Shown here piece after piece: positions 11,171 through 20,228 of a DNA stretch of 64,000 nt. Numbering within the stretch: position 1 is the stretch's first letter; every line of letters starts with the position of its first letter. This DNA is from Pseudocitrobacter corydidari. GTDB lineage: Bacteria > Pseudomonadota > Gammaproteobacteria > Enterobacterales > Enterobacteriaceae. Where the stretch lies: assembly GCF_021172065.1 (NCBI RefSeq), contig NZ_CP087880.1:3882583-3946582 (forward strand), read 5' to 3'. A model generated the notes under the pieces. That model was not told the DNA's origin and made no database searches. It was given only the letters and a program-made list of their open reading frames with translations. Made by a program: the position numbers and the translations under genes.

Positions 11171-13963
11171 ATGGTTCAGATCCCCGAAAATCCCCTTATC
11201 CTCGTTGATGGCTCTTCGTATCTTTACAGGGCGTATCATGCTTTCCCACCGCTGACCAATGGCGCAGGTGAACCGACCGGCGCGATGTATGGCGTGTTGA
11301 ATATGCTGCGCAGCCTGTTGCTGCAATATCAGCCGACGCATGCGGTCGTGGTATTTGATGCGAAGGGTAAAACCTTCCGTGACGAACTGTTTGAGGATTA
11401 CAAATCTCACCGACCACCGATGCCTGACGATCTGCGTGCGCAGATCGAGCCGCTGCACGCGATGGTAAAAGCCATGGGGCTTCCGTTGATGGCTGTATCG
11501 GGCGTTGAAGCGGATGATGTAATCGGCACGCTGGCGCGCGAAGCGGAAGCGGCGGGTCGCCCGGTGTTGATCAGCACCGGTGATAAAGATATGGCGCAGC
11601 TGGTTACGCCAGGTATCACCCTGATTAACACCATGACCAACACCATTCTTGGCCCGGATGAAGTGGTAACCAAGTACGGTGTGCCGCCGGAACTGATCAT
11701 CGACTTCCTCGCGCTGATGGGCGACTCCTCGGATAACATTCCTGGCGTGCCGGGCGTGGGCGAAAAAACCGCGCAGGCTCTGCTTCAGGGGCTGGGGGGG
11801 CTGGATACCCTTTATGCTGAGTCGGATAAAATCGCCGGGCTGAGCTTCCGTGGCGCGAAAACCATGGCCGCGAAGCTCGAGCAGAACAAAGAGGTGGCCT
11901 ATCTCTCCTATAAACTCGCGACCATCAAAACCGACGTTGAGCTGGAACTGACCTGTGAACAGCTGGAAGTACAGCCGCCAGCGGCGGAAGAACTGTTGGG
12001 CCTGTTCAAAAAGTACGAGTTTAAACGCTGGATAACCGATGTTGAGTCCGGTAAATGGTTGCAGGCGAAAGGCGCGAAGCCGACGAAATCCGCCGCTAAA
12101 CCTGCGGAAACCATCATGGTGGAAGATGAAGTCGAAACTACCGCCACCCTGAGCGCCGATAACTACGTTACGATCCTGGACGAGGCGACCCTGGTCGAGT
12201 GGATTGAGAAGCTGAAAAAAGCGCCGTTGTTTGCTTTCGATACGGAAACGGACAGCCTCGATAATGTCTCTGCCAATATGGTTGGCCTGTCGTTCGCAAC
12301 CGAACCCGGTGTTGCCGCGTACGTGCCAGTGGCGCACGATTATCTTGACGCGCCAGAACAGATTTCCCGCGAACGCGCGCTGGAACTGCTCAAGCCGCTG
12401 CTGGAAGATGAAAAATGCCTGAAAGTCGGGCAGAACCTGAAATATGACCGCGGGATCCTCGCTAACTACGGTATTGAACTGCGTGGGATTGCCTATGACA
12501 CCATGCTGGAATCCTACACGCTGGATAGCGTTGCGGGCCGCCACGACATGGACAGCCTTTCCGAACGCTGGCTGAAGCACAAAACCATCACCTTTGAAGA
12601 GATCGCCGGTAAAGGTAAGAAGCAACTGACCTTCAACCAGATCGCACTGGAAGAAGCAGGCCGCTATGCGGCGGAAGACGCCGACGTCACGCTGCAACTG
12701 CATCTGAAAATGTGGCCGAAGCTGCAAAAGGAGAAGGGGCCGCTGAGCGTCTTCGAAAATATCGAGATGCCACTGGTGCCGGTGCTGTCGCGCGTGGAAC
12801 GCAACGGCGTGAAGATCGACCCGGCCGTGCTGCATGCGCATTCGCAGGAGATTGCGAAACGGCTGGTGGAGCTGGAGCAGAAAGCCTTTGAGGTCGCAGG
12901 TGAAGAGTTTAACCTCTCCTCGCCGAAACAGTTGCAAACCATTCTGTTTGAAAAACAGGGCATTAAACCGCTGAAGAAAACGCCGGGCGGCGCACCGTCT
13001 ACGTCGGAAGAAGTGCTGGAAGAGCTGGCGCTGGATTATCCGCTGCCAAAAGTCATTCTTGAATATCGCGGCCTCGCGAAGCTGAAATCCACCTATACCG
13101 ACAAACTGCCGTTGATGATCAACCCGAAAACCGGGCGCGTGCACACGTCTTATCATCAGGCTGTCACCGCAACGGGGCGTCTCTCCTCGACGGATCCGAA
13201 CCTGCAAAACATTCCGGTACGTAATGATGAAGGGCGTCGTATTCGCCAGGCGTTTATTGCGCCGAAAGATTACGTGATTGTCTCTGCGGACTACTCGCAA
13301 ATCGAGCTGCGCATTATGGCGCATCTGTCGCGTGATAAGGGCCTGCTGACCGCGTTTGCGGAAGGGAAAGATATCCACCGCGCGACGGCGGCGGAAGTTT
13401 TTGGCTTGCCATTAGAGAGCGTAAGCAGCGAGCAGCGTCGCAGCGCGAAGGCGATTAACTTCGGTCTGATCTACGGCATGAGCGCTTTTGGCCTCTCTCG
13501 CCAGCTCAACATTCCGCGTAAAGAGTCGCAGAAGTATATGGATCTCTACTTCGAGCGTTACCCTGGCGTACTGGAGTATATGGAGCGTACCCGAGCACAG
13601 GCGAAAGATCAGGGCTACGTTGAAACGCTGGATGGCCGTCGTCTTTACCTCCCGGACATCAAATCCAGCAACGGCGCGCGTCGTGCCGGGGCTGAACGAG
13701 CCGCGATCAACGCCCCAATGCAGGGCACTGCCGCAGATATCATCAAGCGTGCGATGATTGCTGTGGATGCCTGGCTTGAGAGCGAAAAACCGCGCGTGCG
13801 TATGATTATGCAGGTGCACGATGAACTGGTGTTTGAAGTACATAAAGATGATGTGGATGCCGTGTCGAAGAAAATCCATGAACTGATGGAAAACAGCACC
13901 AAACTGGATGTGCCATTGCTGGTGGAAGTGGGCAGTGGCGAAAACTGGGATCAGGCGCACTAA
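11171..13963 (+). CDS. polA: DNA polymerase I
   Basis: 930-residue replication and repair polymerase (E. coli 928). It has an N-terminal 5'-nuclease (about 1-290, with GVEADDVIG and GDSSDNIPGVPGVG), a 3'-5' proofreading exonuclease (about 325-520, DTETDSLDN with its Asp and Glu, and YAAEDADV) and a family A polymerase. Polymerase motifs A (SADYSQIELR), B (RRSAKAINFGLIYG) and C (QVHDELVFE) are intact. It replaces RNA primers and fills repair gaps. The ATG at 11171 gives the family's MVQIP start. It is a single-gene unit followed by the Spot 42 gene. Confidence 0.99.
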   Translation: MVQIPENPLILVDGSSYLYRAYHAFPPLTNGAGEPTGAMYGVLNMLRSLLLQYQPTHAVVVFDAKGKTFRDELFEDYKSHRPPMPDDLRAQIEPLHAMVKAMGLPLMAVSGVEADDVIGTLAREAEAAGRPVLISTGDKDMAQLVTPGITLINTMTNTILGPDEVVTKYGVPPELIIDFLALMGDSSDNIPGVPGVGEKTAQALLQGLGGLDTLYAESDKIAGLSFRGAKTMAAKLEQNKEVAYLSYKLATIKTDVELELTCEQLEVQPPAAEELLGLFKKYEFKRWITDVESGKWLQAKGAKPTKSAAKPAETIMVEDEVETTATLSADNYVTILDEATLVEWIEKLKKAPLFAFDTETDSLDNVSANMVGLSFATEPGVAAYVPVAHDYLDAPEQISRERALELLKPLLEDEKCLKVGQNLKYDRGILANYGIELRGIAYDTMLESYTLDSVAGRHDMDSLSERWLKHKTITFEEIAGKGKKQLTFNQIALEEAGRYAAEDADVTLQLHLKMWPKLQKEKGPLSVFENIEMPLVPVLSRVERNGVKIDPAVLHAHSQEIAKRLVELEQKAFEVAGEEFNLSSPKQLQTILFEKQGIKPLKKTPGGAPSTSEEVLEELALDYPLPKVILEYRGLAKLKSTYTDKLPLMINPKTGRVHTSYHQAVTATGRLSSTDPNLQNIPVRNDEGRRIRQAFIAPKDYVIVSADYSQIELRIMAHLSRDKGLLTAFAEGKDIHRATAAEVFGLPLESVSSEQRRSAKAINFGLIYGMSAFGLSRQLNIPRKESQKYMDLYFERYPGVLEYMERTRAQAKDQGYVETLDGRRLYLPDIKSSNGARRAGAERAAINAPMQGTAADIIKRAMIAVDAWLESEKPRVRMIMQVHDELVFEVHKDDVDAVSKKIHELMENSTKLDVPLLVEVGSGENWDQAH

Positions 13964-14110
13964 GCTTTCGGTGACCAAGCGCTTTTTTGGTAAGTAAGCA
14001 ACATAACTTATAGCGTTTTGTGATGAACATTAGAATTCGCTATGTAATGAGTGAAAAAAAACTACAAAAAGTGCTTTCTGTGACCAAAAAAAAAGAGTAG
14101 AGTTAGTCGC

Positions 14111-14219
14111 GTAGGGTACAGAGGTAAGATGTTCTATCTTTCAGACCTTTTACTTCACGTAATCGGATTTGGCTGAATATTTTAGCCGCCCCGGTCAGTC
14201 ATGACCGGGGCGTTTTTTA
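14111..14219 (+). ncRNA. spf: Spot 42 small RNA
   Basis: 109-nt Hfq-binding sRNA. It starts GTAGGGTACAGAGGTAAGAT and ends in the terminator CCCCGGTCAGTCATGACCGGGGCGTTTTTTA. The 5' half is identical to the remembered E. coli Spot 42 sequence; changes are confined to compensated terminator pairs. In E. coli it is repressed by CRP-cAMP and represses genes of secondary carbon metabolism such as galK. It sits in its conserved position between polA and engB. Confidence 0.97.
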
Positions 14220-14296
14220 TTGGGCGAAAGAAAAGCCGCCGGATGGCAGCTTTGGCGTGAAATCAGGGTCGGGCAGCGCGCCCGACGACAAAACGA

Positions 14297-14932
14297 TTAC
14301 TCTTCGGCTTCTTCAGCCGCCACTTCTGGCGGGATCTCATCAAACCAGGTGTCCAGCTTCTGACGCAGCTTATCCACACCCTGTTTTTTCAGCGATGAAA
14401 ACGCTTCAACCTGCACGTCACCGTTAAAGGCGAGCACGGCTTCGCGCACCATATTAACCTGCGCTTTGCGCGCACCGCTGGCGAGCTTATCGGCTTTGGT
14501 CAGCAATACCAGCACTTCAATTTCACTGTCTACGGCCCACTGAATCATCTGTTGATCGAGATCTTTCAGCGGATGGCGGATGTCCATCAGGATAACAATC
14601 CCTTTCAGACACAGGCGTTTTTCCAGGTATTCACCCAGCGCACGCTGCCATTTGATTTTCATCTCTTCCGGCACTTCGGCGTAACCGTAGCCCGGTAAGT
14701 CGACCAGACGTTTACCGTCAGCCACTTCAAACAGGTTAATCAACTGCGTACGGCCAGGCGTCTTTGACGTACGGGCCAGACTTTTTTGGTTGGTCAGCGT
14801 ATTCAGCGCGCTGGACTTTCCGGCGTTGGAGCGGCCCGCAAATGCCACTTCAATTCCGGTATCGGAAGGTAAATGGCGGATATCTGGCGCACTGGTCACA
14901 AAGTGCGTCAGTTGGTAATTCCAGTTAGTCAA
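14297..14932 (-). CDS. engB: Ribosome biogenesis GTP-binding protein EngB (YihA/YsxC)
   Basis: About 211-residue TrmE-Era-EngA-EngB GTPase needed for 50S subunit assembly. G1 (GRSNAGKSS), G2 (KTPGRTQ), G3 (DLPGYG) and G4 (TKAD) motifs are present. Two in-frame TTG codons could start it. The one at 14932 has GGAG about 10 nt upstream and gives the E. coli length. The one at 14959 lies only 8 nt after a TATAAT box (14968-14973, minus strand) and would be leaderless, so it is disfavoured. The acidic C-terminal tail is typical. Confidence 0.96.
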   Translation of the reverse strand: MTNWNYQLTHFVTSAPDIRHLPSDTGIEVAFAGRSNAGKSSALNTLTNQKSLARTSKTPGRTQLINLFEVADGKRLVDLPGYGYAEVPEEMKIKWQRALGEYLEKRLCLKGIVILMDIRHPLKDLDQQMIQWAVDSEIEVLVLLTKADKLASGARKAQVNMVREAVLAFNGDVQVEAFSSLKKQGVDKLRQKLDTWFDEIPPEVAAEEAEE

Positions 14933-14967
14933 AACGGTCGTCTCCGTTAAATCAGGCAATGCTGGCG

Positions 14968-14973
14968 ATTATA
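14968..14973 (-). promoter_or_regulatory. -10 box of engB promoter
   Basis: TATAAT on the minus strand about 36 nt before the preferred engB TTG start. No good -35 was seen. It mainly serves to exclude the upstream TTG as a start codon. Confidence 0.5.
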
Positions 14974-15128
14974 CCCGATCGGTAAAAAAAGGCTGATTTT
15001 CCTCAGCGAGTCTACAGGATGTAAGCAAAACCCCTACAGTTTGTGAGATATTGCCCATAAACCCTATGCGAAATTTCAGAGAAGTTTGAGAAGAAAAAAT
15101 CGGTAAAAATAGATAAATCATAGAGTTA

Positions 15129-15248
15129 ATGTTGGGGAAAACTCTGATTTTATATTTATGTGCCGTTTCGCTGCTTGTTAGTTTAGCTCAACAAGGTAAA
15201 GTATCACTCATTGGCGAGGACGCCGGAAGGATTTCTAACTCAGGATGA
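15129..15248 (+). CDS. Possible 39-residue hydrophobic small protein overlapping csrC
   Basis: ATG frame of 39 codons with a hydrophobic run (LILYLCAVSLLVSLA, about residues 6-20) then a polar tail. It would be a signal-peptide-like or membrane peptide. The last 39 nt overlap the predicted 5' end of CsrC. The ribosome-binding site is poor (TAGAG). It may well be chance. Confidence 0.2.
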   Translation: MLGKTLILYLCAVSLLVSLAQQGKVSLIGEDAGRISNSG

Positions 15249-15450
15249 GGGTCAGGAGCGCCAGGAGGCGAAGACTTAGGATTGTCAGGATGACAAACGT
15301 CCGGAGACGTAGAAAAAGGAAATGGAATCGTACAGGGATTGTTCCAGGCTAAAGGAAAGACAGGGTGTGTCGGTAGCTAACATGGAATGTAGCGCCCGTT
15401 GAGGGTGGAGAGTCAAGAAAAAGGCGACAGATTACTCTGTCGCCTTTTTT
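15210..15450 (+). ncRNA. csrC: CsrC small RNA
   Basis: About 240-nt RNA that sequesters the regulator CsrA. More than ten GGA motifs, many as AGGA or GGAG in predicted loops, are spread along it (for example CAGGATGAGGGTCAGGAGCG and CAGGAGGCGAAGAC). The 3' end is the terminator AAGGCGACAGATTACTCTGTCGCCTTTTTT. It lies between engB and yihI as in E. coli, where BarA/UvrY drives it. The 5' end is placed by analogy. Confidence 0.93.
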
Positions 15451-15517
15451 CTTTGTTGGTATTCTGCTAGATTCCGCCTCAATTCTATACTGAATAAAAC
15501 GGCCATAAGACGACACC

Positions 15518-16024
15518 ATGAAAAAACCAACATCTGCACCGCGTGCCAAAACACGCCGCAAAACCCGCGAAGAACTGGACCAGGAAGCGCGCGACCGTAA
15601 GCGCCAGAAGAAGCATCGTGGCCATACGCCGGGCAGCCGTGCAAGTGGCGGCGGTGAGTCGGGTCGCTCGGGCCAAAAAGGTCAGGAAAAAGATCCCCGT
15701 ATTGGCAGTAAAAAACCTGTTCAGTTGGGCGTTACCGCTGTGCAGACACCCCCTCGTCAGCAAAAACCAAAAAGCGAGAAACCTATGCTTTCACCGCAAG
15801 CTGAGCTGGAGCAGTTAGAAACGGATGAGCGTTTGGATGCGCTGCTGGAACGCCTGGAAGAAGGCGGAAAACTGAATGCTGAAGAGCAAAGCTGGGTCGA
15901 TGCCAAACTGGATCGCATCGACGAGCTGATGCAGCAGCTTGGCCTCTCCTACGACGATGACGAAGAAGAAGAGGAAGAAGAGGGCAAGGAAGACATGATG
16001 CGTCTGCTTAAGGGCGGAAACTAA
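15518..16024 (+). CDS. yihI: Der GTPase-activating protein YihI
   Basis: 168-residue GAP-like protein that stimulates GTP hydrolysis by the ribosome assembly GTPase Der (EngA). The N-terminal third is Lys/Arg-rich and disordered (TRRKTREELDQEARDRKRQ), the middle is Gly/Ser-rich, the C-terminal half is helical, and an acidic tail follows (about residues 148-158). This is the family layout and length (E. coli 169). Its gene neighbour engB also acts in ribosome assembly. The stop is followed in the same frame by the small open frame at 16028. Confidence 0.95.
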   Translation: MKKPTSAPRAKTRRKTREELDQEARDRKRQKKHRGHTPGSRASGGGESGRSGQKGQEKDPRIGSKKPVQLGVTAVQTPPRQQKPKSEKPMLSPQAELEQLETDERLDALLERLEEGGKLNAEEQSWVDAKLDRIDELMQQLGLSYDDDEEEEEEEGKEDMMRLLKGGN

Positions 16025-16027
16025 CGT

Positions 16028-16189
16028 TTGCATGCAGTCGGTTTCCCGGTCCTGCTTATAACCCTTCTGGTTATATGTTATCTGGTGTGGTTATTCGTTA
16101 AACTACAACGGTTGTCGCGGCGTCAAAAACGGCTGCGCAACCGGCTAATGGCTCAACAAGGAGCCAGGCCGGCACGCCGTCGTCGTTAG
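16028..16189 (+). CDS. Small single-pass membrane protein behind yihI (unrecognised)
   Basis: 53-codon frame beginning TTG, 3 nt after the yihI stop and in the same frame, ending 23 nt before hemN. A run of about 20 hydrophobic residues (VLLITLLVICYLVWLFV, about 8-24) is followed by a strongly basic tail (KLQRLSRRQKRLRNR...RPARRRR). This is the pattern of an N-out/C-in inner-membrane microprotein. AAGGGCGGA about 9 nt upstream could serve as a ribosome-binding site. The family was not recognised. Translation could be coupled to yihI. The weak start codon is the main doubt. Confidence 0.5.
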   Translation: MHAVGFPVLLITLLVICYLVWLFVKLQRLSRRQKRLRNRLMAQQGARPARRRR

Positions 16190-16212
16190 CGACGTCACTG
16201 GAAGGAGTAAGC

Positions 16213-17586
16213 ATGTCTGTGCAGTTAATCGACTGGGATCTGGCCCTGATCCAGAAATATAACTATTCCGGGCCACGTTACACTTCGTATCCCACCGCGC
16301 TGGAGTTTTCTGACGCGTTCGGCGAAAGCGAGTTTCTGAATGCGGTTGCACGTTATCCCGAGCGGCCGCTGTCGCTGTACGTGCACATTCCGTTCTGCCA
16401 TAAGCTCTGCTATTTCTGCGGCTGCAATAAAATTGTCACTCGCCAGCAGCATAAAGCCGATCAGTATCTCGACGCGCTGGAGCAGGAAATTCGCCACCGC
16501 GCACCATTGTTCACTGAGCGCCATGTTACCCAGCTACACTGGGGCGGCGGCACGCCAACCTATCTGAATAAAGCGCAAATTTCTCGCCTGATGACGCTGC
16601 TGCGCGAGAACTTCCACTTTACCGCCGACGCCGAGATCTCGATTGAAGTTGACCCGCGCGAAATCGAACTGGACGTGATCGACCATCTGCGCGCTGAAGG
16701 ATTTAACCGCCTGAGCATGGGCGTGCAGGACTTCAACAAAGAAGTTCAGCGTCTGGTAAATCGCGAGCAGGATGAAGAATTTATCTTCGCGTTGCTGAAT
16801 CACGCACGCGAGATTGGTTTTACCTCAACCAACATTGACCTGATCTACGGCCTGCCGAAGCAGACGCCGGAAAGTTTCGCCTTTACGCTTAAACGCGTGG
16901 CGGAACTGAATCCGGATCGCCTGAGCGTCTTTAACTATGCGCATCTGCCCACCCTGTTTGCCGCGCAGCGTAAAATTAAAGATGCAGATTTACCGACCGC
17001 CCAGCAGAAGCTGGATATTCTTCAGGAAACCATCTCGTCGCTCACTGATGCCGGTTACCAGTTTATCGGTATGGATCACTTCGCCCGTCCGGACAACGAG
17101 CTGGCCGTTGCTCAGCGTGACGGCGTGCTGCATCGTAACTTCCAGGGCTACACCACGCAGGGCGATACCGACCTGCTCGGCATGGGCGTGTCGGCGATCA
17201 GCATGATTGGCGACTGCTACGCGCAGAACCAGAAAGAGCTGAAACTCTATTATCAACAGGTTGATGAACGCGGCGATGCGCTGTGGCGCGGCATTGCCCT
17301 AACGCGCGATGACTGCATTCGTCGTGACGTGATTAAGGCGTTGATTTGTAATTTTCGCCTGGATTACGCCGCCGTTGAGCAGCAGTGGGATCTGAACTTT
17401 GCTGACTATTTTGCAGAAGATTTAAAACTGCTGGCGCCGCTGGCGAAAGATGGGCTGGTGGATGTGGATGAAAAGGGGATTCAGGTGACGCCAAAAGGTC
17501 GTCTGTTGATACGTAATATCTGCATGTGCTTCGATGCTTACCTGCGCCAGAAAGCGCGGATGCAGCAGTTCTCACGCGTGATTTAA
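16213..17586 (+). CDS. hemN: Oxygen-independent coproporphyrinogen III dehydrogenase
   Basis: 457-residue radical-SAM enzyme converting coproporphyrinogen III to protoporphyrinogen IX in anaerobic heme synthesis. The cluster motif CHKLCYFCGC places the SAM-binding [4Fe-4S] cysteines at 62, 66 and 69, with the extra Cys71. Other family landmarks are GGGTPTYL, the SMGVQDF segment and the C-terminal HemN domain. The ribosome-binding site GGAAGGAG precedes the ATG. The length equals the E. coli enzyme. Confidence 0.98.
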   Translation: MSVQLIDWDLALIQKYNYSGPRYTSYPTALEFSDAFGESEFLNAVARYPERPLSLYVHIPFCHKLCYFCGCNKIVTRQQHKADQYLDALEQEIRHRAPLFTERHVTQLHWGGGTPTYLNKAQISRLMTLLRENFHFTADAEISIEVDPREIELDVIDHLRAEGFNRLSMGVQDFNKEVQRLVNREQDEEFIFALLNHAREIGFTSTNIDLIYGLPKQTPESFAFTLKRVAELNPDRLSVFNYAHLPTLFAAQRKIKDADLPTAQQKLDILQETISSLTDAGYQFIGMDHFARPDNELAVAQRDGVLHRNFQGYTTQGDTDLLGMGVSAISMIGDCYAQNQKELKLYYQQVDERGDALWRGIALTRDDCIRRDVIKALICNFRLDYAAVEQQWDLNFADYFAEDLKLLAPLAKDGLVDVDEKGIQVTPKGRLLIRNICMCFDAYLRQKARMQQFSRVI

Positions 17587-17593
17587 GTTATTG

Positions 17594-17668
17594 CCCCGTG
17601 GCGCTTACCGGGCCTACAACGCCTCGTTGTTTGTAGGCCGGATAAGCGAAGCGCCATCCGGCGCAACG
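17594..17668. repeat. REP pair between convergent hemN and glnG
   Basis: Two inverted REP units (GTGGCGCTTACCGGGCCTAC and GTAGGCCGGATAAGCGAAGC) fill most of the gap between the two stop codons. Confidence 0.9.
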
Positions 17669-17673
17669 CTGCG

Positions 17674-19083
17674 CTACTCCATCCCCAGCTCTTTCAGCTT
17701 GCGCGTCAGGGTATTACGCCCCCAACCCAGCAAACGCGCGGCTTCCTGTTTATGCCCCTGAGTATGACGTAGCGCGGTTGTCAGCAGTGTACGCTCCATT
17801 TCCGGCTGCGCTTCTGATAACAGGTTTTGATGACCGGAACGCAGCGCGCGATCGGCCCACTGCGCCAGCAGCGTCGCCCAGTTATCCGGCTGAGTGTGGG
17901 TCGAACCATCCGGAACGGTGGTTTCGAACAGTTCGCTCGGCAGATCCTGAATCAACACTTCCTGGCCTGCGGCCATCACCGTCAGCCAGCGGCAGGTGTT
18001 TTCCAGCTGGCGTACGTTGCCAGGCCACGCCAGACGCGTTAGCGCCGCTTCGGTTTCCGGGTGCAGCAGTTTCACTTCTACGCCGAGCTCGCGTGCGGCA
18101 ATTTGCAGGAAGTGACGCGCCAGACGGGGAATGTCCTCGCGACGCTCGCGCAGCGGCGGCAGATGCACGCGGATCACGTTCAGGCGGTGGAATAAATCCT
18201 CGCGAAATTTCCCCTCCTGCACGCGCAGCTCCAGATTCTGGTGAGTCGCTGCAATGATACGCACATCCACTTTTACCGGTGCATAGCCGCCGACGCGGTA
18301 AAACTGCCCATCTGCCAGCACGCGCAGCAAACGGGTTTGCACATCGTTCGGCATGTCGCCAATTTCATCGAGAAACAGTGTGCCGCCGTCCGCCTGCTCA
18401 AAACGCCCCTGACGCACGGTATTCGCACCGGTGAACGCGCCTTTCTCGTGGCCAAAGAGTTCGGATTCAATCAAATCTTTCGGTATCGCCGCCATGTTCA
18501 GGGCGATAAACGGCGCTTTCGCGCGAGGGCTGTGGCGATGCAGCGCATGTGCGACAAGCTCTTTACCGGTACCGGATTCGCCGTTAATCAGCACGCTTAT
18601 TGATGACCGGGAGAGTCGCCCGATAATGCGAAAGACGTCCTGCATCGCCGGCGCTTCACCGATAATATCGGCGGTAGGCCCGAACGCGGGCACGTCGCGC
18701 GGCTGCTGCTGTTCCTGATAGTGGCTGATGGCGCGTTCAACCAGCGCCACCGCCTCATCGATATCGAACGGTTTGGGCAGGTAATCGAATGCGCCTTGTT
18801 GATAAGCGCTGACCGCCGCGTCCAGATCTGAATGAGCGGTCATTATGATGACCGGAAGCATCGGATGACGCTGTTTAATCTGTTTCAGCAGCGCAAGGCC
18901 GTCCATGCCCGGCATACGGATATCCGATAGCAGCACGTCCGGCGTTTTGGTGGTGAGCGCGTCCAGCACCTCGTTGCCGCTTTCAAATGTGGTACAGCTT
19001 AAGCCCGCCCCGGTGAGTGCGCGTTCAAGCACCCAACGGATGGAGCTATCGTCATCTACGACCCAGACTATCCCTCGTTGCAT
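17674..19083 (-). CDS. glnG: Nitrogen regulator NtrC (NR(I))
   Basis: 469-residue sigma-54 enhancer-binding response regulator. Receiver domain about 1-120 with phospho-acceptor Asp54 (LLSDIRMPG); AAA+ domain about 140-370 with Walker A GESGTGKE and the sigma-54-contacting GAFTGA; C-terminal Fis-type helix-turn-helix (EAARLLGWGRNTLTRKL). The ATG at 19083, with AAGGTG upstream, matches the E. coli start; a GTG six bases earlier is less likely. It begins 9 nt after glnL and activates glnA through the upstream NtrC sites. Confidence 0.98.
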   Translation of the reverse strand: MQRGIVWVVDDDSSIRWVLERALTGAGLSCTTFESGNEVLDALTTKTPDVLLSDIRMPGMDGLALLKQIKQRHPMLPVIIMTAHSDLDAAVSAYQQGAFDYLPKPFDIDEAVALVERAISHYQEQQQPRDVPAFGPTADIIGEAPAMQDVFRIIGRLSRSSISVLINGESGTGKELVAHALHRHSPRAKAPFIALNMAAIPKDLIESELFGHEKGAFTGANTVRQGRFEQADGGTLFLDEIGDMPNDVQTRLLRVLADGQFYRVGGYAPVKVDVRIIAATHQNLELRVQEGKFREDLFHRLNVIRVHLPPLRERREDIPRLARHFLQIAARELGVEVKLLHPETEAALTRLAWPGNVRQLENTCRWLTVMAAGQEVLIQDLPSELFETTVPDGSTHTQPDNWATLLAQWADRALRSGHQNLLSEAQPEMERTLLTTALRHTQGHKQEAARLLGWGRNTLTRKLKELGME

Positions 19084-19092
19084 AAACACACC

Positions 19093-20142
19093 TTATTTTC
19101 GAATTGGCAGGTAAACCGAGAACTCGGTATGGCCTGGCCAACTGGTAAATTCAATTTTTCCGGAATGCTGATCGATCAGGCTGCGGGCGATAGATAAACC
19201 CAGCCCGGTGCCGCCTTCGCGGCCACTTACCATCGGATAGAACAGCGTGTCCTGTAAATGGGACGGAATGCCCGGCCCGTTATCTTCAACGTCAATACGT
19301 GCCGCCAGGCGATAGCGCTCGCCGTGCAGCGTTAACTGGAACGCGGTGCGCGTGCGCAGAATGATCTCGCCGCCTTCTGGCCCTAACGCCTGCAACGCAT
19401 TGCGAACAATATTCAGCAAAACTTGTTCAATCTGGTCGGGATCGTGCGGTAACTCCGGCAAACTCGGATCGTAATCACGCACCAGCCGCACGTTATCCGG
19501 CAGCTCCATCGACACCAGCGAAAAGACGCGTTCGGCCACCTTGTGGATGCTTTCGGTCACGTGCATGCCCGGCTGTTGCGGCCCCAACAGTCGGTCGACC
19601 AGGTTGCGCAGGCGGTCGGCCTGCTCAATGATCATTTTGGTGTATTCAGTGAGCGACGGGTCGGGCAGCGCTCTGCTTAACAGCTGTGCTGCGCCGCGTA
19701 GGCCGCCGAGCGGGTTTTTAATCTCATGGGCTAAGCCACGGACCAAATCACGCGCCGCAATCTGCTGGGCGTGCTGTAGCTGCTCCTGGCTCAGACGACG
19801 TTGGTTATCCATCGGGGCCATCTCCAGCAAAATAAAGCCGTCAGGCAGCCGCTGGGCCGTCAGAGAGAGGATATGCGAGCGTCCGTCGATCACCAGCGTC
19901 ACTTCGTTATCCGTGAAGCCCTGGCCCGTTTGCAGGCTCTCCTGCATCAAACCGATATTCAGCGAGAAATAGCTCAGCAGTTCCGGTAACGGCGTACCGA
20001 ACAGTTTTCGCGAGCTTTGCGCCAGCAGCTGCTGCGCCGCCGGGTTGGCGTAATGCACCGCCAGGTCGTCATCGACCAGCAGAATGCTATTAATTAAAGA
20101 ATTGAGGATCTGCCCAGCATCGGGCAGCGCGCCGGTTGCCAT
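19093..20142 (-). CDS. glnL: Nitrogen regulation sensor kinase NtrB (NR(II))
   Basis: 349-residue soluble histidine kinase/phosphatase that controls NtrC and is itself controlled by PII. PAS domain about 10-120, H-box RGLAHEIKNPLGGL with the phospho-His near 139, and an HATPase domain with N (QVLLNIVRNALQAL), G1 (VEDNGPGIP) and G2 (GREGGTGLGLSI) boxes. There is no membrane segment. AAGGAG precedes the ATG. It has its own promoter with an NtrC palindrome in the glnA-glnL gap. Confidence 0.98.
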   Translation of the reverse strand: MATGALPDAGQILNSLINSILLVDDDLAVHYANPAAQQLLAQSSRKLFGTPLPELLSYFSLNIGLMQESLQTGQGFTDNEVTLVIDGRSHILSLTAQRLPDGFILLEMAPMDNQRRLSQEQLQHAQQIAARDLVRGLAHEIKNPLGGLRGAAQLLSRALPDPSLTEYTKMIIEQADRLRNLVDRLLGPQQPGMHVTESIHKVAERVFSLVSMELPDNVRLVRDYDPSLPELPHDPDQIEQVLLNIVRNALQALGPEGGEIILRTRTAFQLTLHGERYRLAARIDVEDNGPGIPSHLQDTLFYPMVSGREGGTGLGLSIARSLIDQHSGKIEFTSWPGHTEFSVYLPIRK

Positions 20143-20160
20143 TTAGCAGTCTCCTTAGAT

Positions 20161-20188
20161 TGCACTGTTTTAGTGCATTATAGCTGGA
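20161..20188 (-). promoter_or_regulatory. glnL promoter with NtrC operator
   Basis: TGCACTGTTTTAGTGCA at 20161-20177 is an almost perfect NtrC dyad (TGCAC-N7-GTGCA). Read on the minus strand it overlaps the -10 sequence TATAAT (20177-20182), which fits the known NtrC-repressed glnLp. Confidence 0.8.
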
Positions 20189-20228
20189 TGGACGGGAAAA
20201 AGGCGCTAACTACGCGTTTTTGTGGAGA

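Noticed and set aside
11138..13378. 746-codon open frame antisense to polA
   Set aside because: It mirrors polA codon structure on the opposite strand, shows His/Arg/Phe-rich composition typical of shadow frames, and has no recognisable domain.
14267..14285. GTCGGGC-AGCGC-GCCCGAC hairpin after engB as terminator
   Set aside because: It has no T run on either strand, so termination is not supported; it may be a REP fragment or chance dyad.
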